Below, piece after piece: positions 44,952 to 52,519 of a stretch of 64,000 nucleotides of DNA (positions are counted from its first letter, which is position 1; each line of letters starts with the position of its first letter). The notes beneath the pieces were generated by a model. That model was not told where the DNA came from. It searched no databases and was given only the letters and a program-made list of their open reading frames with translations. The position numbers and the translations under genes were made by a program. Source of the stretch: Streptomyces sp. CB01580 (GTDB taxonomy: Bacteria; Actinomycetota; Actinomycetes; Streptomycetales; Streptomycetaceae); assembly GCF_001905795.1 (NCBI RefSeq), contig NZ_LIXJ01000033.1, forward strand, positions 1 through 64,000. The letters run 5' to 3'.

Positions 44952-46223
44952 GTGGACACGATTGCCAGTCTGTTCAGCTTTATCACCTGGCCCGTCTCAT
45001 GGGTCATCGTTCAGTTCCACAAGTTGTACGGAGCGATCTTCGGCGACAACACCGGCTGGGCCTGGGGCCTGTCCATCGTGTCCCTGGTGGTATTGATCCG
45101 GATCTGCCTGATCCCGCTTTTCGTGAAGCAGATCAAGTCGACCCGGAACATGCAGGTGCTCCAGCCGAAGATGAAGGCGATCCAGGAGCGCTACAAGAAC
45201 GACAAACAGCGTCAGTCCGAAGAGATGATGAAGCTGTACAAGGAGACGGGCACCAACCCGCTCTCCTCGTGCCTTCCCATCCTCGCGCAGTCGCCGTTCT
45301 TCTTCGCCCTGTACCACGTGCTCTCGTCCATCGCCTCGGGCAAGACGATCGGTGTCATCGACCAGCCGCTGCTCGACAGCGCACGTCAGGCGCACATCTT
45401 CGGGGCTCCGCTCGCCGTCAAGTTCATGGACACCGAGGAGAAGGCCCAGGCCCTCGGCGCCTCCCTGGCCGACGTCCGGGTCGTCACCGCGATCATGATC
45501 GTGATGATGTCGGCGTCCCAGTTCTTCACCCAGCGCCAGCTGATGACGAAGAACGTCGACCTGACGGTCAAGACGCCGTTCATGCAGCAGCAGAAGATGC
45601 TGATGTACATCTTCCCGGTGATCTTCGCCGTCATGGGCGTCAACTTCCCCGTCGGTGTCCTCGTGTACTGGCTGACCACCAACGTCTGGACCATGGGCCA
45701 GCAGATGTACGTGATCAACCAGAACCCGACCCCGGGCAGCAAGGCGCAGGACCAGTACCTCGGACGGCTCCTGAAGAGCATCAGCACCCATGGACAGGTC
45801 CGCGGCAGGACCAGGCGGAGCATGATCAAGCGCATCGTGGCCAAGGGTCCTGACCGCAATGACATCGAGCGGAAGTTCATCACCGGCCTGGCGAAGCAGG
45901 GCTACGCCGCCCAGGAGGATGGCACGGTGATCAAGGGCGACACAGCTGTCGCCGAGGCCGAGGGCGGAGCCGCGCAGCGGCGCCAGCAGCCCAAGCGCCA
46001 GACCAAGGCTCAGCGCCAGACCGGTGCCGGTACGGCCCACCAGGCGGGAGCCAAGGCCGCCGGAAGCACTCCCGCGCGGGCCAAGGCTTCCCAGCAGAAG
46101 TCGGACACTTCGCAGGACGACTCGTCCAAGCCGGCGGGCGAGACCGCGTCCGGCTCCTCACGCCAAGCCAAGTCCGGACAGCGCAAGGGCCCGCAGCGGC
46201 CCAAGCACCCGTCCAAGAAGTAA
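44952..46223 (+). CDS. yidC: membrane protein insertase YidC/Oxa1
   Basis: 423 residues from GTG (VDTIASLFSFITWPVSWVIV). Five membrane helices of the YidC/Oxa1 core; the hydrophilic-groove Arg is in VSLVVLIRICLIPLFVKQ. NMQVLQPKMKAIQERYKND is the conserved cytoplasmic hairpin. A long basic, Gln/Ala/Lys-rich cytoplasmic tail from about residue 320 may contact ribosomes. There is no signal peptide cleavage site and no large periplasmic domain, as expected for a Gram-positive protein. It inserts membrane proteins alone or with SecYEG. Confidence 0.95.
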   Translation: MDTIASLFSFITWPVSWVIVQFHKLYGAIFGDNTGWAWGLSIVSLVVLIRICLIPLFVKQIKSTRNMQVLQPKMKAIQERYKNDKQRQSEEMMKLYKETGTNPLSSCLPILAQSPFFFALYHVLSSIASGKTIGVIDQPLLDSARQAHIFGAPLAVKFMDTEEKAQALGASLADVRVVTAIMIVMMSASQFFTQRQLMTKNVDLTVKTPFMQQQKMLMYIFPVIFAVMGVNFPVGVLVYWLTTNVWTMGQQMYVINQNPTPGSKAQDQYLGRLLKSISTHGQVRGRTRRSMIKRIVAKGPDRNDIERKFITGLAKQGYAAQEDGTVIKGDTAVAEAEGGAAQRRQQPKRQTKAQRQTGAGTAHQAGAKAAGSTPARAKASQQKSDTSQDDSSKPAGETASGSSRQAKSGQRKGPQRPKHPSKK

Positions 46224-46237
46224 GAAGGAGTCCATCC

Positions 46238-46747
46238 GTGACGGAAGGCACCACCTCCACGGCCGCTGAGGGCAGCGACACCCTGACCCGCCTCGAGCAG
46301 GAGGGCGAGATCGCGGCGGACTACCTCGAGGGCCTGCTCGACATTGCCGATCTCGACGGCGACATTGATATGGACGTCGAGGCGGACCGGGCCGCGGTCT
46401 CGATCGTCAGCGACTCGGCACGTGACCTGCAGAAGCTCGTGGGCCGCGACGGTGAGGTGCTGGAGGCGCTCCAGGAGCTGACGCGGCTCGCCGTGCACCG
46501 GGAAACCGGTGACCGCAGCCGTCTGATGCTGGACATCGCCGGCTTCCGGGCCAAGAAGCGCGCCCAGCTCGCCGAACTGGGCGCCAAGGCCGCGGACGAG
46601 GTCAAGAGCACCGGCCAGCCAGTGAAGCTGGACCCGATGACGCCGTTCGAGCGCAAGGTCGTGCACGACGCGGTAGCGGCCGCCGGTCTGCGCAGCGAGT
46701 CCGAGGGCGAGGAGCCGCAGCGCTTCGTCGTCGTTCTCCCGGCCTGA
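46238..46747 (+). CDS. jag: Jag/KhpB-like RNA-binding protein (KH and R3H domains)
   Basis: 169 residues from GTG. A divergent KH domain (about 35-105; DLQKLVGRDGEVLEALQELTRLA, the GRDG loop) is followed by an R3H domain (about 105-165; DRSRLMLDIAGFRAKKRAQL, then PFERKVVHDAV). The Jag-N domain of Firmicutes is absent, as in other actinobacteria. In other Gram-positive bacteria KhpB works with KhpA in RNA regulation of cell elongation and division. It follows yidC by 14 bases and ends before a strong terminator. Confidence 0.93.
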   Translation: MTEGTTSTAAEGSDTLTRLEQEGEIAADYLEGLLDIADLDGDIDMDVEADRAAVSIVSDSARDLQKLVGRDGEVLEALQELTRLAVHRETGDRSRLMLDIAGFRAKKRAQLAELGAKAADEVKSTGQPVKLDPMTPFERKVVHDAVAAAGLRSESEGEEPQRFVVVLPA

Positions 46748-46764
46748 CCGGACCCTTGTTCTGT

Positions 46765-46792
46765 CGGCCCCGTCTGTTCGCAGACGGGGCCG
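46765..46792 (+). terminator. terminator after the rpmH-rnpA-yidD-yidC-jag operon
   Basis: A 12-base perfect stem, CGGCCCCGTCTG with its complement and a TTCG tetraloop, directly after jag. Confidence 0.92.
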
Positions 46793-46856
46793 ATCTTTGT
46801 CAGCCTGATAGTCAGCCGGCCGCAGCGCGGTCGAGTGGTATGGAAGGACGGTTTCC

Positions 46857-47573
46857 GTGACGGCGGAAGTAGAGCTTCCCCAAGCGCCCGAGGGCGCGCG
46901 GGCGGTATTCGGTGACTTCTTCCCGGAGGCTGTCCGGTACGCGGAACTGCTGGCGGATGCCGGGGTGACGCGGGGACTGATCGGTCCGCGCGAGGTTCCC
47001 CGGCTGTGGGAGCGGCATCTGCTGAACTGCGCGGTGCTCTCCGAGGTCGTGCCCGAAGGTGTCACGGTCTGCGATGTGGGCTCCGGTGCGGGCCTCCCGG
47101 GGATTCCGCTGGCACTGGTGCGCCCCGACCTGAAGATCACTCTGCTGGAGCCCCTGCTGCGACGCACCAATTTTCTCCAGGAAGTCGTCGAACTGCTGGG
47201 GCTGGATCATGTGACGGTGGTGCGCGGCCGGGCCGAGGAGGTTCTGGGAGAGGTCCAGCCGGTCCACGTGGTGACGGCTCGCGCCGTGGCACCGCTCGAT
47301 CGACTGGCCGGCTGGGGCGTTCCGCTCCTGCGCCCGTACGGAGAGATGCTGGCCCTCAAGGGGGACACCGCCGAGGAGGAGCTCAGTGGAGCGCGTGCCG
47401 CGCTGAGCAAGCTGGGTGTGGTGGAGACCGAGGTGCTGCACGTCGGTGAGGGCATCGTCGATCCCATGTCCACGGTCGTGCGTGTGGTGGTCGGGGAGAG
47501 CCCGGGCGGTGTGAGGTTCGCCGCGAAGAGGGCCAAGGCCGCGAGGACGAGTCGCACGAGGCGTCGTCGCTGA
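46857..47573 (+). CDS. rsmG: 16S rRNA (guanine-527-N7)-methyltransferase RsmG
   Basis: 238 residues from GTG (VTAEVELPQAPEGARAVFG), GAAGGA upstream. The SAM-binding motif I is VCDVGSGAGLPGIPLALV, followed by LLEPLLRRTNFLQEVVE, as in RsmG/GidB. It methylates N7 of G527 in 16S rRNA; loss of this mark gives low-level streptomycin resistance and can raise antibiotic production in Streptomyces. The basic C-terminal tail (RAKAARTSRTRRRR) is typical. A terminator/parS element separates it from parA. Confidence 0.96.
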   Translation: MTAEVELPQAPEGARAVFGDFFPEAVRYAELLADAGVTRGLIGPREVPRLWERHLLNCAVLSEVVPEGVTVCDVGSGAGLPGIPLALVRPDLKITLLEPLLRRTNFLQEVVELLGLDHVTVVRGRAEEVLGEVQPVHVVTARAVAPLDRLAGWGVPLLRPYGEMLALKGDTAEEELSGARAALSKLGVVETEVLHVGEGIVDPMSTVVRVVVGESPGGVRFAAKRAKAARTSRTRRRR

Positions 47574-47670
47574 CACCCTCGGACGTGCCGCGGAAGCGCC
47601 GGTTGCTCGGGGTCGGGCAGCTTGAAAGGGCGGCCCGGCACGTCGCCGTGCGCACGTGATGCGGAGTGTC

Positions 47671-47701
47671 GATGCCCCTGCAGCTACGCTGCAGGGGCAT
47701 C
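47671..47701 (+). terminator. terminator after rsmG, abutting a parS site
   Basis: A 14-base perfect stem, GATGCCCCTGCAGC with its complement and a TAC loop, between rsmG and parA. It ends two bases before a parS palindrome. Confidence 0.85.
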
Positions 47702-47703
47702 GT

Positions 47704-47717
47704 GTTTCACGTGAAAC
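47704..47717. other. parS centromere site
   Basis: Perfect GTTTCACGTGAAAC with 5' T; it lies immediately after the rsmG terminator and upstream of parA. Binding by ParB here could also affect parA transcription. Confidence 0.9.
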
Positions 47718-47800
47718 GTCGCTCTCTGCTGCAGGGGATCATCAGCCGCGGTCGCGCCGCTGCCGCACCGCGGCATCGCAGGCCCGTTAGGGCTACGGAG

Positions 47801-47827
47801 TTGTCCACAGAAGTGGATTCGTCCACA
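47801..47827. promoter_or_regulatory. DnaA-box pair upstream of parA
   Basis: A perfect TTGTCCACA (47801-47809) and TCGTCCACA (47819-47827, one mismatch), same orientation and 18 bases apart, about 40-60 bases before the parA start. They could let DnaA sense or control parAB expression. Inferred from motif only. Confidence 0.55.
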
Positions 47828-47863
47828 GAAGAGCGGGCCTCGCTGGTTCACGACCCCGAAAGC

Positions 47864-48940
47864 ATGGCAGGCTCTGTTCATTGCGAGCCTGAAGTCGAGG
47901 AGAGTGAATCCTTGCGGTCCGACGCCAACATCGCGGGACCGATGACCGACCCGGTCCCCGGTCCCAGAACCGAATCGGCGGGGGAGGGTGTTTCACGTGA
48001 AACACCGCCGCCGATGGACGACACACCCATCGGTCGTGCGGCACAGCTGGCGGTCGAGGCCATCGGCCGCGCCGGCGAGGGCCTGCCCCGCCCCGACCGG
48101 ACACGCATCATGGTGGTGGCCAACCAGAAGGGCGGCGTGGGCAAGACGACCACGACGGTCAACCTCGCTGCTTCCCTCGCGCTTCACGGCGCACGCGTTC
48201 TGGTGATCGACCTCGACCCACAGGGGAACGCCTCTACGGCCCTGGGGATCGATCACCACGCCGAAGTCCCCTCCATCTATGACGTCTTGGTGGAGAGCAG
48301 GCCCCTTTCAGAGGTGGTTCAGCCCGTTCAGGACGTCGAGGGCCTCTTCTGCGCTCCCGCCACCATCGATCTCGCCGGTGCAGAGATCGAACTGGTGTCG
48401 CTGGTGGCGCGGGAGAGCCGGCTCCAGCGAGCGATCCAGGCGTACGAGCAGCCGTTGGACTACATCCTGATCGACTGCCCGCCCTCGCTCGGTCTGCTGA
48501 CGGTCAATGCCCTGGTCGCCGGTGCGGAGGTACTGATCCCCATCCAGTGCGAGTACTACGCACTGGAAGGGCTTGGCCAGCTGTTGCGCAATGTGGACCT
48601 GGTACGTGGACATCTCAATCCCGAGCTTCATGTGTCGACGATCCTGCTCACCATGTACGACGGCAGGACCAGGCTCGCGTCGCAGGTCGCGGAGGAGGTG
48701 CGGACTCACTTCGGCAAGGAGGTGCTGCGCACCAACATCCCCCGGTCGGTGCGCATTTCGGAGGCCCCGAGTTACGGGCAGACCGTGCTGACCTATGACC
48801 CGGGTTCGAGTGGGTCGCTGTCTTACCTCGAAGCGGCGCGTGAGATCGCCCTGCGAGGTTTTGGGGTGCAGTACGAGGCCCGGCATGCCCACACGGGCAG
48901 CGGGAACAGCCAGCAGAGCAATTCGGAGGGGATTCAGTGA
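47864..48940 (+). CDS. parA: chromosome partitioning ATPase ParA
   Basis: 358 residues from ATG (MAGSVHCEPEVEESESLRSD), the start that matches known streptomycete ParA length; the frame is open further upstream through a parS site. The first 95 residues are a non-conserved tail. The deviant Walker A motif NQKGGVGKTTTTVNLAASLA, DLDPQGNAST and LIDCPPSLGLLTVNALV define a Soj-type ParA. It binds DNA as an ATP dimer and positions ParB-parS complexes, notably during sporulation septation. A parS palindrome lies in its 5' coding part, read as VSRET. It overlaps parB by GTGA. Confidence 0.96.
   Translation: MAGSVHCEPEVEESESLRSDANIAGPMTDPVPGPRTESAGEGVSRETPPPMDDTPIGRAAQLAVEAIGRAGEGLPRPDRTRIMVVANQKGGVGKTTTTVNLAASLALHGARVLVIDLDPQGNASTALGIDHHAEVPSIYDVLVESRPLSEVVQPVQDVEGLFCAPATIDLAGAEIELVSLVARESRLQRAIQAYEQPLDYILIDCPPSLGLLTVNALVAGAEVLIPIQCEYYALEGLGQLLRNVDLVRGHLNPELHVSTILLTMYDGRTRLASQVAEEVRTHFGKEVLRTNIPRSVRISEAPSYGQTVLTYDPGSSGSLSYLEAAREIALRGFGVQYEARHAHTGSGNSQQSNSEGIQ
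47990..48003. other. parS site inside parA
   Basis: Perfect GTTTCACGTGAAAC within the ParA N-terminal tail, translated in frame as Val-Ser-Arg-Glu-Thr. Confidence 0.9.
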
Positions 48941-50022
48941 GTGAGCGTCGTAGAGGGTTGGGGCGTGGGCTGGGTGCCCTGATCCCCGCCGCTCCGCAGG
49001 AGAAGCAGGTGCCGGGAGCGGCCTCTGCCGCTGCGGGCCCTGTTGTAGCGCCGGGACGTGGGGTGGCTGCCGCGAAGGTGGCCTCTCTGACGTCCGCGCC
49101 GGTTGTGCCGGAGCCCAGTGCGCCGGTTTCGGAATCCGCGGCGGCTGTGGAAGCGGTGGGTGTCGCGGGGGCGTACTTCGCCGAGATTCCGCTCGGCGCC
49201 ATTACGCCCAATCCGCGTCAGCCCCGTGAGGTGTTCGACGAGGACGCGCTCGCCGAGCTGGTGACGTCCATCAAGGAAGTGGGCCTTCTTCAACCCGTTG
49301 TTGTCCGAAAGGCGGGGCCGGAGCGCTATGAGCTCATCATGGGGGAGCGGCGCTGGAGGGCGTGTCGGGAGGCGGGACTGGAGCGGATCCCTGCCATCGT
49401 CCGGGCCACGGAGGACGAGAAGCTTCTGCTGGACGCTCTCCTGGAGAACCTCCACCGGGCTCAGCTGAACCCCTTGGAGGAGGCGGCGGCGTACGACCAG
49501 CTGCTCAAGGACTTCAAGTGCACGCATGACCAGCTGGCTGACCGGATCGGACGCTCCCGCCCGCAGGTCTCCAACACCTTGCGCCTGCTGAGGCTGTCGC
49601 CGCAGGTTCAACGGAGAGTCGCGGCCGGGGTGCTGTCGGCCGGGCACGCGCGGGCGCTGCTCTCCGTGGACGACTCGGAGGAGCAGGACAAGCTGGCGCA
49701 TCGCATCGTGGCCGAAGGCCTGTCGGTGCGTGCGGTCGAAGAGATCGTGACATTGATGGGCTCCACATCCGCGGCTTCCGCCAAGTCCAAGGGGCCGCGG
49801 GCCGGTGGCCGGGTGTCGCCGGCGCTGTCCGAGCTCGCCTCCCGTCTGTCGGATCGCTTCGAGACCAGGGTGAAGGTCGACCTCGGTCAGAAGAAGGGGA
49901 AGATCGTCGTCGAGTTCGCGTCCATGGAGGATCTCGACCGCATCCTCGGCAGCCTGGCACCGGGCGAGGGTCGGGTGCTGGACCGGGAGGCCGAGGAGAG
50001 CGCCGAGGGCGACGAGGCCTGA
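48937..50022 (+). CDS. parB: chromosome partitioning protein ParB
   Basis: 361 residues from GTG (VSERRRGLGRGLGALIP). That N-terminal motif is the ParA-interacting tail. The CTPase/ParB domain (about 80-175) shows IPLGAITPNPRQPRE and IMGERRWRACREAGL. The central HTH reads DQLADRIGRSRPQVSNTLRL and recognises parS. A C-terminal dimerisation part ends DREAEESAEGDEA. It loads at the parS sites seen here and spreads by CTP-dependent sliding. It is coupled to parA and followed by a terminator. Confidence 0.97.
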   Translation: MSERRRGLGRGLGALIPAAPQEKQVPGAASAAAGPVVAPGRGVAAAKVASLTSAPVVPEPSAPVSESAAAVEAVGVAGAYFAEIPLGAITPNPRQPREVFDEDALAELVTSIKEVGLLQPVVVRKAGPERYELIMGERRWRACREAGLERIPAIVRATEDEKLLLDALLENLHRAQLNPLEEAAAYDQLLKDFKCTHDQLADRIGRSRPQVSNTLRLLRLSPQVQRRVAAGVLSAGHARALLSVDDSEEQDKLAHRIVAEGLSVRAVEEIVTLMGSTSAASAKSKGPRAGGRVSPALSELASRLSDRFETRVKVDLGQKKGKIVVEFASMEDLDRILGSLAPGEGRVLDREAEESAEGDEA

Positions 50023-50042
50023 ACCGACTGGGACAGAAGAAG

Positions 50043-50086
50043 AGGGCGGGCTGTGCTCCGGAGGACACCGGAATTCAGCCCGCCCT
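50043..50086 (+). terminator. terminator after parAB
   Basis: An 11-base stem, AGGGCGGGCTG / CAGCCCGCCCT, with an inner GC stem, 20 bases after parB. The following ~250 bases to the acetyltransferase start hold no gene. Confidence 0.88.
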
Positions 50087-50336
50087 TTGCTTTCTCACGG
50101 TGTCGGCTTGATGCCGGGGTGGATACGATGCGTTCTGGTACGGCCCATCCGGCTTGAGCCGCCTCGGCGGAGTGGGGCCGCGACTGGCGAGTCGCGGTCG
50201 ATCAGTGACGGTGGGGGCTGGGCTCGGGCGCTGTCGGAGGGCTCGCCGACGGTCCGCTTCTGCTCCCGTTCCACGTGCGCGGCGCACTCACGGTCGTACG
50301 CGATGCGGCAGGCGAAGGAAGCGAGGAACAGCCTTC

Positions 50337-50954
50337 ATGGGGCGACGGCTCGTACCGCTCACACTGGACAACCTCTCCGATCTACCCAAGCGCTGCCGCA
50401 CATGCGTCTTCTGGGAGCTTGATCCGGTCAGTGGGGATGCCGCGGTGAAGGCGGGAACGCCAGAGCTGGAGAAGGAGGCATGGATCTCCGCCGTTCTGCT
50501 GGAGTGGGGATCGTGCGGCCGTGTCGTCTACGTCGACGATGTGCCAGTGGGTTTCGTCCTCTACGCGCCGCCGGCCTATGTGCCGCGATCGATGGCGTTT
50601 CCGACGAGTCCGGTCTCTTTCGACGCCGTGCAGCTGATGACCGCGTGGATCACTCCCGGATACCAGGGGCAGGGGCTAGGCCGGGTGATGGTGCAGACCG
50701 TTGCCAAGGATCTGCTGCGTCGAGGGTTCAAGGCGATCGAGGCTTTCGGGGACGCCCGTTGGAAGGAACCGGCCTGTGTGCTTCCCGCAGATCACCTTCT
50801 CGCAGTTGGTTTCAAGACCGTGCGGCCCCATCCCGTTCATCCGCGGCTGAGACTGGAACTCCGGGCGACTCTGTCCTGGAAGGAGGACGTCGAACTGGCA
50901 CTGGACAAGCTGCTGGGAGCCGTTCAGAAGGAGCCGGTTCTACGACCGCTGTGA
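50337..50954 (+). CDS. GNAT-family N-acetyltransferase
   Basis: 205 residues from ATG (MGRRLVPLTLDNLSDLPKRC). The acetyl-CoA-binding motif A is AWITPGYQGQGLGRVMVQTV (the Q-x-x-G-x-G/A pattern), with preceding beta strands VVYVDDVPVGFVLYAPP. The N-terminal RCRTCVFWELDPVSG with two Cys is characteristic of this parAB-linked subfamily. The acceptor substrate is unknown. Its position right after parB is conserved in Streptomyces; whether it touches segregation is not known. GAGG lies ten bases before the ATG. Confidence 0.88.
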   Translation: MGRRLVPLTLDNLSDLPKRCRTCVFWELDPVSGDAAVKAGTPELEKEAWISAVLLEWGSCGRVVYVDDVPVGFVLYAPPAYVPRSMAFPTSPVSFDAVQLMTAWITPGYQGQGLGRVMVQTVAKDLLRRGFKAIEAFGDARWKEPACVLPADHLLAVGFKTVRPHPVHPRLRLELRATLSWKEDVELALDKLLGAVQKEPVLRPL

Positions 50955-50990
50955 TCCATTTGCTCTGATCCGGGATCCTGGAGCAAAGCG

Positions 50991-51021
50991 AAACGGTCCG
51001 TCCCTCAGGGACGGACCGTTT
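50991..51021. terminator. terminator shared by the acetyltransferase and trxA, overlapping parS
   Basis: A 14-base perfect stem, AAACGGTCCGTCCC with its complement and a TCA loop, lies between convergent genes. The last four stem bases are the first four bases of a parS palindrome. Confidence 0.85.
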
Positions 51022-51031
51022 CACGTGAAAC
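51018..51031. other. parS centromere site
   Basis: Perfect GTTTCACGTGAAAC between the acetyltransferase gene and trxA, fused to the terminator stem. Confidence 0.9.
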
Positions 51032-51045
51032 AACGAACGACTGTC

Positions 51046-51378
51046 TTATTCGCTGATGAAGTTCTCAAGGTCGCGGAGGATCGCGGCCTTCGGCTTGGCG
51101 CCCACGATGGTCTTGGCGACCTCGCCGCCCTGGTAGACGTTCAGAGTCGGGATGGACATGACGCCGTACTTGGCGGCCGTGCCGGGGTTCTCGTCGATGT
51201 TGAGCTTGACGATCTCGATCTGGTCGCCGTGCTCGGCGGCGATGGCCTCCAGAGACGGCGCGATCTGGCGGCACGGACCGCACCAGGCGGCCCAGAAGTC
51301 CACCAGGACGGGCTTCTCGCTCTTCAGGACGACCTCGTCGAAGGTGTCGTCGGTCACGTTCTTCAGGGCGCCGGCCAC
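51046..51378 (-). CDS. trxA: thioredoxin
   Basis: 110 residues with the active site AAWCGPCRQIAPSL (WCGPC) and the cis-Pro region VMSIPTLNVYQGGE. It reduces protein disulfides using electrons from thioredoxin reductase. Its gene lies 45 bases after trxB on the same strand, forming the trxBA operon. This operon is driven by the SigR-type promoter upstream of trxB in the oxidative (disulfide) stress response. Confidence 0.97.
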   Translation of the reverse strand: MAGALKNVTDDTFDEVVLKSEKPVLVDFWAAWCGPCRQIAPSLEAIAAEHGDQIEIVKLNIDENPGTAAKYGVMSIPTLNVYQGGEVAKTIVGAKPKAAILRDLENFISE

Positions 51379-51423
51379 GGCGGTCTCCTTAACTACTTGG
51401 GGTGTGGGGTGTGGGGACGTGGA

Positions 51424-52386
51424 TCAGGCGGTTGCCGCTGCGGCCTTCTCCTCGTCGGCGAGCGCGGCGAGGAAGCGCTCGGCGTCGAGAGCGGCGGAGC
51501 AGCCCGTACCAGCGGCGGTGATCGCCTGCCGGTAGGTGTGGTCGACGACATCACCGGCGCCGAATACACCGGTCAGGCTGGTGCGGGTCGAGGGGGCGTC
51601 GACCTTGAGGTAGCCCTCGTCGTCGAGGTCGAGCTGTCCCTTGAAGAGCTCGGTGCGCGGGTCGTGGCCCACCGCGATGAACAGGCCGGTCACCGCGATC
51701 TCCGAGGTCTCGCCGGTCTTGGTGTTTCGAAGGGTGAGGCCGGAGAGCTTCTGGTCGCCGTGGATCTCGGCAACCTCGCTGTCCCAGGCGAACTTGATCT
51801 TCGGGTCGGCGAAGGCGCGCTCCTGCATGGTCTTGGACGCACGCAGCGTGTCGCGGCGGTGGACGATGGTGACCGACTTGGCGAAGCGGGAGAGGAAGGT
51901 CGCCTCCTCCATCGCGGTGTCGCCACCACCGACCACGGCGATGTCCTGGTCCTTGAAGAAGAAGCCGTCGCAGGTGGCGCACCAGGAGACACCGCGTCCG
52001 GAGAGGATGTCCTCGTTGGGGAGGCCGAGCTTGCGGTGCTGCGACCCGGTCGCCACGATGACGGCCTTTGCGCGATGGACCGTGCCCGCCGTGTCGGTGA
52101 CCGTCTTGATGTCACCGTCGAGGTCCACGGAGACGATGTCATCGGGGACGAGCTCGGCGCCGAAGCGCTCGGCCTGGGCGCGCATGTTGTCCATGAGCTC
52201 GGGGCCCATGATCCCGTCCTGGAAGCCCGGGAAGTTCTCCACATCGGTGGTGTTCATCAGCGCGCCGCCTGCGGTGACGGCGCCCTCGAAGACCAGCGGC
52301 TTCAGCGAGGCACGTGCGGTGTAAAGGGCGGCCGTGTAGCCCGCGGGGCCGGAGCCGATGATGATCACGTTACGGACGTCGCTCAC
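51424..52386 (-). CDS. trxB: thioredoxin reductase
   Basis: 320 residues from GTG (VSDVRNVIIIGSGPAGYT), GAGGAAG upstream. FAD-binding GSGPAG, redox-active SWCATCDG (CxxC), NADPH-binding VVGGGDTAMEEATFL and the C-terminal FAD motif GVFGAGDVVDHTYRQA are all present. It transfers electrons from NADPH through FAD to thioredoxin. It is the first gene of trxBA. Confidence 0.97.
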   Translation of the reverse strand: MSDVRNVIIIGSGPAGYTAALYTARASLKPLVFEGAVTAGGALMNTTDVENFPGFQDGIMGPELMDNMRAQAERFGAELVPDDIVSVDLDGDIKTVTDTAGTVHRAKAVIVATGSQHRKLGLPNEDILSGRGVSWCATCDGFFFKDQDIAVVGGGDTAMEEATFLSRFAKSVTIVHRRDTLRASKTMQERAFADPKIKFAWDSEVAEIHGDQKLSGLTLRNTKTGETSEIAVTGLFIAVGHDPRTELFKGQLDLDDEGYLKVDAPSTRTSLTGVFGAGDVVDHTYRQAITAAGTGCSAALDAERFLAALADEEKAAAATA

Positions 52387-52461
52387 GGGTTTCTTCCTCG
52401 TCTCTGCAGACTGCCTACTGTCCACGCCTACTGGGGTCGGTTCAACGACTCTCACCCCACC

Positions 52462-52489
52462 CAACGGATCCTACGGGGGATGCATTCCC
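52462..52489 (-). promoter_or_regulatory. SigR-type promoter of trxBA
   Basis: On the minus strand, GGGAAT is followed after exactly 18 bases by GTTGG, matching the SigR consensus GGAAT-N18-GTT. It lies about 75 bases upstream of the trxB start. SigR drives the thiol-oxidative stress regulon in Streptomyces, with trxBA a classic target. Confidence 0.85.
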
Positions 52490-52519
52490 ATCGTGGCGGG
52501 GCCGCGTCGGACGCCGTTC

